From positions 1-64,000 of the forward strand of contig JANTGM010000018.1 of the NCBI GenBank assembly GCA_024762925.1: 64,000 bases of DNA, in the 5' to 3' direction. Positions 1 to 9,233 of this stretch are shown here, one piece after another. How positions within the stretch are numbered: position 1 is the first letter of the stretch; each line of letters begins with the position of its first letter. The notes under the pieces are model-generated. The model was not told the origin of the DNA. It made no database searches and was given only the letters and a program-made list of their open reading frames with translations. The translations under genes were made by a program, and so were the position numbers. The stretch comes from Kofleriaceae bacterium. Lineage in GTDB: Bacteria; Myxococcota_A; Polyangia; Haliangiales; Haliangiaceae.

Positions 1-60
1 AAGAAGACAACCGCGAAGAAGACAACCGCGAAGAAGACAACCGCGAAGAAGACAACCGCG
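1..60 (+). repeat. 15-bp tandem repeat, four copies, coding
   Basis: Four perfect copies of the unit AAGAAGACAACCGCG lie head to tail from base 1 and encode Lys-Lys-Thr-Thr-Ala. The array runs into the left window edge, so the true copy number is unknown. Perfect identity suggests recent expansion or slippage. Confidence 0.95.
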
Positions 61-738
61 AAACCCTCTTCCAAGGACAAGCCGCTCTCACAAAGCCAAC
101 GCGAGCAGATCGCTATTGAACGTGTTCTTAGTCGCGGCGAGACACTTGTTCGTTCGACACCCTTCAACGGGGACACAGCAAATCCCATTACGGGATTGGG
201 CCCAATTGAGGTTCAAGTTCGCCAGAAGGTTGTTGGGCGCGGTCGTTTGCAGCGCTTCATGCGAATGTTCTCCCCATCTGCGGAGCGAACTCACCTTGTC
301 ATGGTTGATGCCGAGGGTAACGCGACCAAGCTCAACAGCCGAGCAAACTCGCCGGTCTACCGACTCTTCCATGGCATCGCAAACACGATTCCAATACGAG
401 AACTGGCTCATGACATCGTCAACTCCAGTGGTGTGCGCAATGGCATCTTCACAGCCATACTTGGTGGAGCAGCAACAGCCTGGAATCCAGTTGGCACCGT
501 GGGAATCTTCCGTGGCGCGCAGCTCATGCTGGAGGGCATTAAGCGCCGCACTGATGCACGAAACACCGTCTTCGAGGGAACCGTCAAGTGGGCAAATCGC
601 ATGGGCTCCAAAGGCAAGTATCCAAACCTTGTCAATGCCTATCGTTACTACAAAACCCAACTACAAAAAACCAAGCCTGGAACTCGGCCAGCGACACTTA
701 AGAACTTTGCTGAGAGACTTGCTGGAAACGGGCTGTAG
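1..738 (+). CDS. Partial protein with Lys-Lys-Thr-Thr-Ala repeats, unknown function
   Basis: The frame is open from the first base to a TAG stop at 736-738, so the 5' end lies outside the window. The visible N-terminal part is four copies of Lys-Lys-Thr-Thr-Ala followed by a Lys/Ser/Gln-rich linker, a basic low-complexity tail like those of histone-H1-like or DNA-associated proteins. The remaining roughly 190 residues look globular, with an Ala/Gly-rich hydrophobic stretch around AILGGAATAWNPVG, and end in a basic segment. I do not recognise the family. A nucleoid or polymer-granule role for the Lys-rich tail is only inference. Internal TTG and ATG codons exist (for example 196), but the repeats are in frame and belong to this gene. 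Confidence 0.75.
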   Translation, partial: KKTTAKKTTAKKTTAKKTTAKPSSKDKPLSQSQREQIAIERVLSRGETLVRSTPFNGDTANPITGLGPIEVQVRQKVVGRGRLQRFMRMFSPSAERTHLVMVDAEGNATKLNSRANSPVYRLFHGIANTIPIRELAHDIVNSSGVRNGIFTAILGGAATAWNPVGTVGIFRGAQLMLEGIKRRTDARNTVFEGTVKWANRMGSKGKYPNLVNAYRYYKTQLQKTKPGTRPATLKNFAERLAGNGL

Positions 739-776
739 GAGCTGCAATGAGGACGAGGGCGCGGTAGCCTTGCACG

Positions 777-1268
777 ATGACACGCGACGACTTCTGGAAA
801 CTCATCTCAAGGACCATCAGCGCCGAGGCGCTGGAGGAGGCAGATCTCAGCGAGCTTGAAGCCGCATTGGCGACCATGAGCGCCGAGGAGATTGTCTCCT
901 TTGATGACCACTTCAGCAAGCTGCATTCGGAATCCTATGGGTGGCCGCTGTGGGGTGCTGCCTACATCATCAATGGCGGCTGCTCGGATGATGGATTTGA
1001 CTATTTTCGAGGTTGGCTCATTGCCCAGGGGCGTGATGTATTTGAGGCCGCGCTAGCCGCGCCAGACTCGCTCGTGGACCATGTGGAAGACGAAGTAGAG
1101 TGCGAGGACCTGCTATCCGTTGCATGGCAGGCGTACAAGAACAAAACTGGCAAGGGTGAGCTTCCTCCGAATGCTCACAAATACCCAAAGCTAGGTGAAA
1201 GCTGGGACTTCGACGATGAGGCTGAGATGCGAAAGCGCTACCCTCGACTCTGCGAAAAGTTCTACTAG
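777..1268 (+). CDS. DUF4240 domain protein
   Basis: This 163-residue protein begins MTRDDFWKLI and shows the DUF4240 pattern: an N-terminal FWxLI helix, a central W-P-L-W-G-A-A-Y-I-I-x-G-G-C-S-D-D-G-F-D-Y-F block near residues 57-78, and a following WLIAQGR and P-D-S-L segment. The family is small, soluble and of unknown biochemical function, and is often found near toxin/immunity or WGR-type genes. The ATG at 777 is the only start that keeps the FWxLI motif near the N-terminus. It lies 38 bases after the preceding stop, so it may be co-transcribed with the upstream gene. Stop is TAG. Confidence 0.8.
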   Translation: MTRDDFWKLISRTISAEALEEADLSELEAALATMSAEEIVSFDDHFSKLHSESYGWPLWGAAYIINGGCSDDGFDYFRGWLIAQGRDVFEAALAAPDSLVDHVEDEVECEDLLSVAWQAYKNKTGKGELPPNAHKYPKLGESWDFDDEAEMRKRYPRLCEKFY

Positions 1269-1384
1269 AGACGTGATCCAGAGAGATTGAGATGGGATCG
1301 CGACGTACGCTTGTTCGCTGGCACGGCGCGCGAAGGGAGCTTGCTGCGGCAAGGGACCGATCAAGCAACGATGAGCGTTGGCTG

Positions 1385-4300
1385 CTAGCCCCAGCCACCA
1401 CCTCCGGGAGTCTCGATTCGGAGTTTCTGGCCAGGCTTCATATCGAAGCTTGCTTTGCTCTGCACGTCTTCGCCATCAAGTAGGTTACGCCCAGCCTTGC
1501 CCGGCGAGCCTCCCTGCACTCCAAAGGGAGGGCGAGCACGACGCTCGGAAATGATCGACACGCGTAACGGGAGGAGTGCCTCCAACTCTCTCACCACACC
1601 ATCCCCTCCCCTATGCAGCCCTGCGCCACCAGAATTGGTACGCAGGGAAAACTCGCAGAGCCGCACTGGGTAACGTGACTCTAGTATCTCGGGATCAGTG
1701 ATGCGCGTATTGGTCATGTGTGTGTGCACTCCACTTGCTCCTGCCGCATTTGGTGTTGCCCCCGCACCACCCGCAATGGTTTCGTAGTATCCGAAAGTCT
1801 CGTTTCCAAAAGTAAGATTGTTCATCGTGCCTTGCGAGGCAGCACTCAGGCCCAGTGCTGCCAACAAGACGTCAACCACTCGTTGAGAGGTTTCAACGTT
1901 GCCAGCGGCGACTGCAGCTCCCTTTGCGGGGTTCAGAATACTTCCGATCGGAATGATGATTTCAACCGCCCGCAAGCAGCCGGCGTTGAGGGGAATGCGA
2001 GTGCCCACCATGCAGCGCAAGACGTACATGACCGCAGCAACAGTAACCGCAGTCGGTGCGTTCAGATTGCCCTGTACTTGAGCGCCCGTGCCTTCAAAGT
2101 CAATCTGCATAGAAGAGCCGCTAACCCGCACACAAACTTCGATTCGCGTTCCTGCATCCATCGCGTCTTTGAATCGGTATTCGCCATCCGGCAGGGCAGC
2201 GATGCTGGCTTCGACCTGGGCGGCGGCGTTGTCTTGCACGTGCCCCATATAGGCGAGCACCAAGGCGCGTCCCTTTTGGGCCACCAGCTGTGCTAGCAAG
2301 CCAGCTCCTGTCTGATTTGCCGCGATCTGTGCCTTAAGATCGGCCAGGTTGTCTGCGATGCAGCGTGCTGGATACTCACCACCAGCAAAGATCGAGCGAA
2401 TGCGCTCTTCAGCAAAGACACCGTTCTCTACGAGTTTCACCGCGTCAAGAACGACGCCTTCCTCGCCCAAGTGAGAGGAGAATGGCGGCATCGATCCGGG
2501 GGTTATGCCACCCACGTCTGCGTGATGCCCACGACTTGCCGTAAAGAAAATTAGCGTACCCTCCTCATCGTGCACAGGGGTGACCACCGTGATGTCCGGC
2601 AGGTGCGAACCACCGAGGCTGGGGTCGTTGGATGCGTACACCGAACCAGGCAAGGGCTTTGGGTGTCGCTCTAGAATTCCACGAATCGACTCCCCCATCG
2701 CTCCAAGATGCACGGGAATATGCGGAGCGTTGGCGACCAAATGCCCTTGAGCGTCAAAGACCGCACACGAGAAATCGAGACGCTCGCGAATATTCGTCGA
2801 CACGGCGGTGTCACGAAGCGCATGTCCCATTTGAACTGCGATAGACATGAACAGGTTGTTAAAAATCTCCATGCGGATGGGATCCGCTTGCGTATCACTC
2901 TCGTCTGGCTGCGCGATCACAGGTGTCTCGTCGTGCAGGACCAAGCGGTTGCCCTCATCAAGTCGGGCGACAAATCCTGGCTCCAACACGAGAGTTCCGG
3001 TGTCATCAAGAAGCAGTGCGGGACCGCGCAGTTCCGTGCCCGCGCTCAGTTGCTCGCGCCCAAAAACCGGAGTCTCTCGAAAGCCGCCACCTCTCCATTG
3101 CTCGTGCATCCGAAGAGGTACGAGTGTCTTTGTCGGTATCGACGATGAAGGCGCCACAGCTACGGGGTTTGCCTCTGCAGTCACCTCGACGCGCAGAGCG
3201 ACCATCTCAACAATTTCATCTTTCTGATATCCATAAAGCGCTAAGTGACGTTCTGAGAACTCTTCGGGGGCAGAGTCACCTGCTTTAATTGTGATGGTCG
3301 ATTCCGTGCCTCGATAGCGCAGATCAAGGAGGCGTGTGCATCGCACCTCGAGAGCGCCTTCCGATTCCAAGGTCTTGCGCCCCTGCGCTTCGAGCACCGA
3401 GAAGTCAGCCTCGAGGTTCCCCTGTTCGGATAGTCGCAAGCACCCAGCATCTGCTTGACCGTGCCAGCTCAGTCCTGCCAGACCCATGCCGTAGGCAGAG
3501 AGAACCCCCGCGAGCGAATCCACAAGAATCCTCCGAACCCCAAGCTGCCGAGCTACCGAACACGCATGTTGGCCACCGGCTCCACCAAAGACGACCATCG
3601 CAAACTCGCGCAAGTCTCTTCCTTTTGCCGTAGTCACCTCCCGAATGGCTGCTGCCATGTTGGCGTCTGCTATCTCGACGAAGCCCAAAGCAATGTCCAT
3701 CTCGCTCGTATCAACGCCCCGGGCAGCAAGGGATCTACGAATTTCCCCTAGCGCCTTGGTTACCGGCGCCGTGTCGAGGCCAAAGGGAAAACGGTCATCA
3801 ACAACACGCCCCAACACCAAATTGCAATCTGTCACGGTGAGCGACACCGCGTCGGTCGCTCCATAGCACAATGGTCCAGGCACCGATCCCGCGCTCTCGG
3901 GCCCGACCTGCAGTCGAAAGCCATTGTCCCGGCAAATCGACCCGCCGCCTGCTGCAACGGTGTGAATGTTCATTCCGGGTGCGCGTAGGCGAACGCTCGC
4001 GATCTCACTCTCATACACGCGCTCCAGCTCGCCGTCGTGGCAACTCACGTCTGTCGATGTGCCGCCCATGTCAAAGCCTATTGCACGCGGAAAGCCTGCG
4101 GCCTTCGCGATCTCGCTATAGGCAATCACGCCCCCAGCAGGCCCAGAGAGCACCGCATTCTTGCCGCGAAACCGTCCTGCACTTGTTAGCCCACCACTTG
4201 ACTGCATGATCTGCAAGTTGCTTCCCGGAAGTTCCTCTCGGAGTTCTTCTAAGTAGCGACGGATAATCGGAGTTAGGTAGGCATCGACAACGCTCGTGTC

Positions 4301-4891
4301 GCCGCGTCCCAGTATTCCAATCTCTGCGCTCACTTCTGAGGACCTTGAAACATCGTCGAAGCCTTGGGCACGAGCCACGTCTTCAATCTCCCGCTCAAGC
4401 CGATCGCTGCGATACGAATGCAATACAACAATCGCTAGACTCTCGATACCGGCATCCCGAGATTTTCTAAGTTGCGCAGCAAGCTCAGCCCCTGGTCTTG
4501 AGAGGGTATTGCCCTCTGAGTCTAGACGAGCATCGATCTCTAGGACCTCTTCGTAGAGCATCTCTGGCTTGATAATATCGAGCGCAAACAAGTCGGGCCG
4601 CGCCTGTGTTCCAATGGCGAGTAGGTCGCGAAACCCTCGAGTAATCAGCAGTGCTGTTCGCGTTCCTCGACGCTCGAGCAGCGCGTTGGTAGCGAGCGTG
4701 GTGCCCATGCGAATGTCACACGGGGGAATGGCCTGTTGTGGGGAGAGTTTGAGCAGAGCGCGAATTCCGACTAGCGGCGCACGATCCGAGGACAGCACTT
4801 TGACGACTTGAAGGGCTCCTGAAGGCGCGACACCAATGCAGTCTGTGAACGTGCCACCCCGATCGATCCAGAACTGCCAACGCTGCTCCAT
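1385..4891 (-). CDS. Fused HyuA-HyuB hydantoinase/5-oxoprolinase
   Basis: A protein of 1168 residues with both halves of the ATP-dependent hydantoinase/oxoprolinase family in one chain. The N-terminal HyuA half starts [18 protein letters not shown] and contains the ASKHA-type [14 protein letters not shown] and GPAGGV motifs. The HyuB half begins around residue 690 with [12 protein letters not shown] and contains [13 protein letters not shown] and [13 protein letters not shown]. The family hydrolyses 5-oxoproline or related cyclic amides with ATP. Length matches bacterial 5-oxoprolinases of about 1200 residues. The open frame extends 89 codons upstream, but the family N-terminus sits exactly at the Met at 4891, so that start is chosen. 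It is divergent from hrpB, with 34 bases between. Substrate not certain. Confidence 0.88.
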   Translation of the reverse strand: MEQRWQFWIDRGGTFTDCIGVAPSGALQVVKVLSSDRAPLVGIRALLKLSPQQAIPPCDIRMGTTLATNALLERRGTRTALLITRGFRDLLAIGTQARPDLFALDIIKPEMLYEEVLEIDARLDSEGNTLSRPGAELAAQLRKSRDAGIESLAIVVLHSYRSDRLEREIEDVARAQGFDDVSRSSEVSAEIGILGRGDTSVVDAYLTPIIRRYLEELREELPGSNLQIMQSSGGLTSAGRFRGKNAVLSGPAGGVIAYSEIAKAAGFPRAIGFDMGGTSTDVSCHDGELERVYESEIASVRLRAPGMNIHTVAAGGGSICRDNGFRLQVGPESAGSVPGPLCYGATDAVSLTVTDCNLVLGRVVDDRFPFGLDTAPVTKALGEIRRSLAARGVDTSEMDIALGFVEIADANMAAAIREVTTAKGRDLREFAMVVFGGAGGQHACSVARQLGVRRILVDSLAGVLSAYGMGLAGLSWHGQADAGCLRLSEQGNLEADFSVLEAQGRKTLESEGALEVRCTRLLDLRYRGTESTITIKAGDSAPEEFSERHLALYGYQKDEIVEMVALRVEVTAEANPVAVAPSSSIPTKTLVPLRMHEQWRGGGFRETPVFGREQLSAGTELRGPALLLDDTGTLVLEPGFVARLDEGNRLVLHDETPVIAQPDESDTQADPIRMEIFNNLFMSIAVQMGHALRDTAVSTNIRERLDFSCAVFDAQGHLVANAPHIPVHLGAMGESIRGILERHPKPLPGSVYASNDPSLGGSHLPDITVVTPVHDEEGTLIFFTASRGHHADVGGITPGSMPPFSSHLGEEGVVLDAVKLVENGVFAEERIRSIFAGGEYPARCIADNLADLKAQIAANQTGAGLLAQLVAQKGRALVLAYMGHVQDNAAAQVEASIAALPDGEYRFKDAMDAGTRIEVCVRVSGSSMQIDFEGTGAQVQGNLNAPTAVTVAAVMYVLRCMVGTRIPLNAGCLRAVEIIIPIGSILNPAKGAAVAAGNVETSQRVVDVLLAALGLSAASQGTMNNLTFGNETFGYYETIAGGAGATPNAAGASGVHTHMTNTRITDPEILESRYPVRLCEFSLRTNSGGAGLHRGGDGVVRELEALLPLRVSIISERRARPPFGVQGGSPGKAGRNLLDGEDVQSKASFDMKPGQKLRIETPGGGGWG

Positions 4892-4925
4892 GCACTGATG
4901 GTACCTGCCCGCATCCGAATCGGAT

Positions 4926-7427
4926 ATGGTGCGCCAAATGAGACTGCCACTCCCCATTGACTCGCAGCTGGCTGAGATTGCCGAGGCCGTGAAAGAGCAC
5001 GGTGGAGCGGTTGTGGTCGCAGAGCCAGGGGCGGGCAAGACCACGCGAGTTCCGAGCATGTTGCTTGATGCGATGAATGCCCCGATCGTTTGCACCCAAC
5101 CTCGGCGGATCGCGGCCAGACTCTCGGCCAAGCGCGTTGCCCAAGAGCGCGGGTGCAAGCTCGGGTCGGAGGTCGGCTACGAGGTGCGGTTCGATCGCAA
5201 GGTTAGCGGCGAGACCCGTCTGCGCTTTATGACAGAGGGCCTTGCCTTGCGGCAGTGGGCTCGTCTTAGCGCCACCCCACACATCCTCGTTCTGGACGAG
5301 TTTCACGAGCGCCATCTCGACGCCGATATGTTGCTCTCCCTCGCCTCTCGAACTCGCACGACAGGAGGCCAACTCGGACTGGTTGTCATGTCGGCGACAC
5401 TTGACGCAGCTCCCGTCTCCGAATTTCTCGGAGGCTTGCCTATTATCGAAAGTGCCGGACGAAAGTTTCCCGTCGCAATGGACTACTTGCAACCCAGGCC
5501 TCAGGAGCACACAGAGACAACGGTCTCACGGGCGCTACGAGAAATACTTAAGGACGAGAACGACAAAGGAGACGTCCTCGTTTTCCTGCCTGGCCTTGCA
5601 GAGATTCGCAGAACACAGGAAAAACTCGGAGAACTCGCGGCCCAGCACGAACTGCTCTTGCTGCCGCTCCACGGGTCACTTTCACCAAAGGAACAAGACA
5701 GGGCCGTTGCCTCCTCTGATCGGCGAAAGGTCGTACTCGCCACCAATGTTGCGGAGACATCGCTGACCATTGATGGCGTCACGTCAGTCGTCGACTGTGG
5801 AACGGCTCGTGTTGCACGACACTCGCCATGGACTGGGCTTGCAAGTCTTCAAGTGGAAGCGATTAGCCGTGCCAGTGCAAAGCAGCGTGCAGGTCGTGCT
5901 GGACGCACGCAAGCGGGGCGATGTATTCGTCTGTACAGCGAGCACGAGCTTGTGGGCAGACGCGAGTTTGATGCACCGGAGATTGTTCGGAGCGACCTGG
6001 CTGCACCCACCCTGCAACTCGCGGCCGCTGGGACTTCACTTGGGGACATGGCCTGGCTGCAACCACCTCCAGAAGCAGCGCAAGAAGCTGCCAGGAAGCT
6101 TCTACGGGGTCTTGGCGCCACTGACGACGCCAACCGCATCACCGAAATTGGGCAAGCAATGACCGATGTCTCGGCGCATCCAAGGCTCGCGCGGTTGGTC
6201 TTGGAAGGCGCTGAGCTTGGGATCCCCCGGAGCGCAACTCTGGCCGCCGCAATTCTATCGGAGCGACCTCTCCGCCATTCGCAACGAAGAGGGCAGGAGG
6301 CAACGGCAGCGAGCACCAGCGATGTACTCGATGATCTTGAGGTCTTCTTTGAAGTCGAAGGGAGTAGTTTTCGCGCCAACATTGCAAGAGCCGCAGGCGC
6401 CGACCTGCAGATAGCTAAGAACATTTCTCAGACCTCTCGGCAGTGGCTGCGCGCATTTGACCAACGAGAGGATGATGATGTCTTGAGTATCGATCAGCGC
6501 GAAGAAGCGCTCAAGCGCGCCTTGCTAGCGGGTTTCCCCGACCGTGCCGCCAGGCGAGTGCGTCCGCGAGGAGAGTCACTGCTCTTGTGTGCAGGCGGCG
6601 CAGTAACCCAGTCGCGTAGCAGTGCAGTGCTCGACGCTGAGTACCTCTTGGCGATCGATGTTGAGTCGCGAGGGCAGCGCTCACTTGTGCGTACAGCTAG
6701 CGAGATTGACCCAACCTGGCTGCTCGATCTACCTGGAGTTCGGGATGTGGACGAACATGCCTTCGAGACCGATGGAGACCGGGTCGTGCGGAGAACGGGA
6801 ATCTACTATGGCGACATCGCCATTGATGAAGAGCGAATTGTGGACCCGAGTCGCCTCGACGAAGACATTGCCAAAGCCACCCTTCGGGCAGCGCTTCTCG
6901 ATGGAAAGCTTGTTCAGGTGATCGATGCAAGTGAGCTTGCCGCCTACCGATTGCGCCACGAGTTTGCCGCCAAGCACGCGCCTGAGCAGCAATGGCAAGA
7001 GCTAAGCGATCCGATGGTTTGTGATGCGCTACTAGCGATGAGCCCACGGCCAACAAGACTGGCCGACCTTCGGGGAACTTCTGTCATTGAAGCCGTGCAC
7101 TGGGCGTTGTCGGCGCAAGAGCGTGATGCCATGAATCGCCTAGCACCAACCCATGTGGCAATTCCAGGGCGCAAACGCGTACCAGTCAACTACGAAACAG
7201 ACAGACCCCCATGGATTCAGAGTCGCTTGCAGGATTTCTTTGGGGCCACCGATGCGCCGTCCGTAGCCCAAGGACGTGTTCCGCTTGTCCTTCACCTGCT
7301 CGCTCCAAACCGACGCGCGGTTCAAGTCACAACAGACCTCGCGGGTTTTTGGGTTCGCCACTACCCAGACCTTAGAAAGCAACTGATGCGGCGATACCCA
7401 AGACATCAGTGGCCCGAGAAGCCCTAG
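4926..7427 (+). CDS. hrpB: ATP-dependent RNA helicase HrpB
   Basis: A DEAH-box helicase of 833 residues, the usual HrpB length. Visible motifs in order: Walker A GAGKTT at 35-40, TQPRRIAAR at 57-65, DEFHERH at 124-130 (Walker B, with F in place of A, typical of HrpB), MSATLD at 155-160, [12 protein letters not shown], and [19 protein letters not shown]. The C-terminal HrpB domain ends with the family-typical [13 protein letters not shown]. Start is the ATG at 4926; a second Met four codons later is possible. HrpB is a cytoplasmic RNA helicase of poorly defined role (RNA turnover, or biofilm in some species). The next gene follows closely or overlaps its 3' end. Confidence 0.93.
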   Translation: MVRQMRLPLPIDSQLAEIAEAVKEHGGAVVVAEPGAGKTTRVPSMLLDAMNAPIVCTQPRRIAARLSAKRVAQERGCKLGSEVGYEVRFDRKVSGETRLRFMTEGLALRQWARLSATPHILVLDEFHERHLDADMLLSLASRTRTTGGQLGLVVMSATLDAAPVSEFLGGLPIIESAGRKFPVAMDYLQPRPQEHTETTVSRALREILKDENDKGDVLVFLPGLAEIRRTQEKLGELAAQHELLLLPLHGSLSPKEQDRAVASSDRRKVVLATNVAETSLTIDGVTSVVDCGTARVARHSPWTGLASLQVEAISRASAKQRAGRAGRTQAGRCIRLYSEHELVGRREFDAPEIVRSDLAAPTLQLAAAGTSLGDMAWLQPPPEAAQEAARKLLRGLGATDDANRITEIGQAMTDVSAHPRLARLVLEGAELGIPRSATLAAAILSERPLRHSQRRGQEATAASTSDVLDDLEVFFEVEGSSFRANIARAAGADLQIAKNISQTSRQWLRAFDQREDDDVLSIDQREEALKRALLAGFPDRAARRVRPRGESLLLCAGGAVTQSRSSAVLDAEYLLAIDVESRGQRSLVRTASEIDPTWLLDLPGVRDVDEHAFETDGDRVVRRTGIYYGDIAIDEERIVDPSRLDEDIAKATLRAALLDGKLVQVIDASELAAYRLRHEFAAKHAPEQQWQELSDPMVCDALLAMSPRPTRLADLRGTSVIEAVHWALSAQERDAMNRLAPTHVAIPGRKRVPVNYETDRPPWIQSRLQDFFGATDAPSVAQGRVPLVLHLLAPNRRAVQVTTDLAGFWVRHYPDLRKQLMRRYPRHQWPEKP

Positions 7428-7459
7428 CCTACATCTCTACCGTCGGCTACGCTCCTGGC

Positions 7460-8395
7460 GTGATTCACCTCTTCTATGGAGACAGCGCTCGTGATGCCTT
7501 CTCCTGTTTCAACAAGCGCGGCAAGCAGATTGTCTTGCGCGAGGCACTTCTTGCTGGTCCCGCGGCCCTTCCTTCGCCCTCATGGATTTCTCAACGCGCG
7601 CGATTTCTCGCCGATGCCTACCAAGCCGACTACGAGGCCTGCCTTGAGGATCTCCGGAGGTTTGATGAGGAGATTGCGAGCCTCGAAGACGATGAAGAAC
7701 TGGTGTGTTGGTTTGGGCGAGACCTATTCTGTCAAGTTGCGCTCATCTATGTCCTCGTGCGCCTAGGAGAAACTCGCACGTCCAACATTTCTCTGGTGTG
7801 CCCACCCGATACCAATGAGAGTGTCTACTGCTTTGGCGACATTGCCCCCGCCGAGATGAACGAGTTCTTACAAAATCGAGTTCCGATCGAGTCGCTCGAC
7901 TTTCAGCACGCCGCCATCTCGTGGCACCTCTACGCAAGCGACGATCCCGAGAGCTTAAACGCCATCTTTGATGGATCCATTGATGTTGGTGCTCGATTTG
8001 CCAAAGCCCTAGAGCAGCACGCCGCTCGGTTTCCATCAACCCGCGATGGCCTCGGCACCACGGAGAGAGCTGTGCTCCTCTCTCTGCTCGACGGGCAAGC
8101 AGCATTCCCAGAACTTTTCCGAGACGTTGCAAAGCGCACGAGGCACATAGCGTGGGGCGATGGACAGGTCCGAAACATCTGCGAGCGACTTGCCGCGAGC
8201 ACACCACCACTGCTCTCGATTCACGGTGACGACGATGAGACCTTCACCCTCACCACGAGTGGCGAGGCGGCTTTGCAAGGCGACGGCAGCGTCATCGGCC
8301 GGCCCTCACATTGGCTTGGGGGCTGTGAGGTATCCGCAGAACCGCTGTGGGCTTGGGATGCCGAAGCCCGAAGGATCGTCTACTCGGGAACGTAG
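7460..8395 (+). CDS. DUF1835-family protein
   Basis: The N-terminus MIHLFYGDSARDAF (GTG start at 7460) matches the start of DUF1835 proteins, which open with a hydrophobic strand and a GDS motif. The central part has GRDLFCQVALIYVL and the C-terminus has a G-E-A-A-L-Q-G then HWLGGCEV segment typical of this family. An in-frame GTG at 7409 would overlap hrpB by 19 bases and add 17 residues that do not resemble the family, so the later start is preferred. Function is unknown. The gene converges on the next one and their ends overlap by 16 bases (8380-8395). Confidence 0.75.
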   Translation: MIHLFYGDSARDAFSCFNKRGKQIVLREALLAGPAALPSPSWISQRARFLADAYQADYEACLEDLRRFDEEIASLEDDEELVCWFGRDLFCQVALIYVLVRLGETRTSNISLVCPPDTNESVYCFGDIAPAEMNEFLQNRVPIESLDFQHAAISWHLYASDDPESLNAIFDGSIDVGARFAKALEQHAARFPSTRDGLGTTERAVLLSLLDGQAAFPELFRDVAKRTRHIAWGDGQVRNICERLAASTPPLLSIHGDDDETFTLTTSGEAALQGDGSVIGRPSHWLGGCEVSAEPLWAWDAEARRIVYSGT

Positions 8396-8940
8396 ATGCG
8401 ATTGCCGGCGGCGTCGTGACAACCGGCGGTGTTGCAGCTCCCCATGTTGTCGGCGATGGCCGTATTCATCTGGAGTGTGTTTGGGCAACGAGAAGCCTTT
8501 GCCTGAATTGGGAAGACAACCGCTTGGTCGGTGTAGAAGTTGCCGTTGAGTGCGGTGACCATCTTGATCTCTACGTTGTTTGCGTCGGTGTATACGATCG
8601 TGCCACCAGCCAGTGGTGTTGTGCCATTGATGTCTGTGTATGCTGTGCCTGCGAGTGTCCAAAGTGGTACGTCTTGCGTGTTGCCATCGTGGCAACCTCC
8701 AACGATGCATGAAAGGCCAGGATTGTGCTCGCCTGCGCCATTCGGAAGAACCGACTCTTCGCAGTCTGGATCTGCTGGCTGCGCGTCGACACCGTCATCA
8801 CCACCATCAAACACCACGGCGGACGCATCACTTGTTCCAGCGTTGGGATCTCGCTCGGAGACGTCTCCAACTTTGCACGAAGGCGCCATGGAGAGGGCAA
8901 CAGGAAGGACGAACAACGACAAACAAGCTAGGCGTCTCAT
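8380..8940 (-). CDS. Lipoprotein with two CX4CH motifs and a regulatory-like domain
   Basis: A 186-residue secreted protein. Its signal peptide MRRLACLSLFVLPVALS ends at a Cys in MAPSC, giving a likely lipoprotein although the lipobox is imperfect. An Asp/Ala-rich linker follows. Two CX4CH motifs (CIVGGCH and CNTAGCH) bracket a domain of about 60 residues (WTLAGTAYTDINGTTPLAGG) resembling carboxypeptidase-regulatory-like beta domains. CX4CH is a known variant c-type heme site in multiheme cytochromes, so this may be an envelope diheme protein, or the motifs may bind another metal. The longer frame upstream to 9078 lacks a signal peptide, so the Met at 8940 is chosen. Its 3' end overlaps that of the convergent DUF1835 gene. 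Confidence 0.75.
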   Translation of the reverse strand: MRRLACLSLFVLPVALSMAPSCKVGDVSERDPNAGTSDASAVVFDGGDDGVDAQPADPDCEESVLPNGAGEHNPGLSCIVGGCHDGNTQDVPLWTLAGTAYTDINGTTPLAGGTIVYTDANNVEIKMVTALNGNFYTDQAVVFPIQAKASRCPNTLQMNTAIADNMGSCNTAGCHDAAGNRIYVPE

Positions 8941-9127
8941 AGAAGGAGAGTATCCCCGATTTCCCCCTCTCGAATCCAGCACGAAACGCCGCGGGCCCCT
9001 CATACCAGGCAACGAGAAGGGGAAATGTGCCTTGCGCGTGATCCAGAACATGGATTCCTGGTGAACAACGATGAGCAAGGCGGCCAGCGAGCGAAGAAGC
9101 GAGTTTCCTTGGTCAATGCATCAGGCA

Positions 9128-9233
9128 CCAGTGCGCGATTCACGAATATAGAATGCGCTCACTTGTCTTCTCGCCCGCTGGACAGACTGGCTCTGCCAGT
9201 CTTCTTCGTTGTTCATCGGTCGCTTGGCACTAG
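9128..9233. repeat. CTAG-bounded dispersed repeat, short (106-bp) copy
   Basis: This copy matches the first about 99 bases of the long copies at 28374-28556 and 36295-36477. The left end is CCAGTGCGCGATTCACG (CTAG degraded to CCAG) and the right end is CGCTTGGCACTAG. A perfect hairpin, 8-bp stem AGACTGGC/GCCAGTCT with a TCT loop, lies at 9184-9202. The terminal CTAG at 9230-9233 contains the stop codon of the minus-strand kinase gene that follows. It has no coding capacity that looks real. See the related copies and the findings. Confidence 0.88.
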
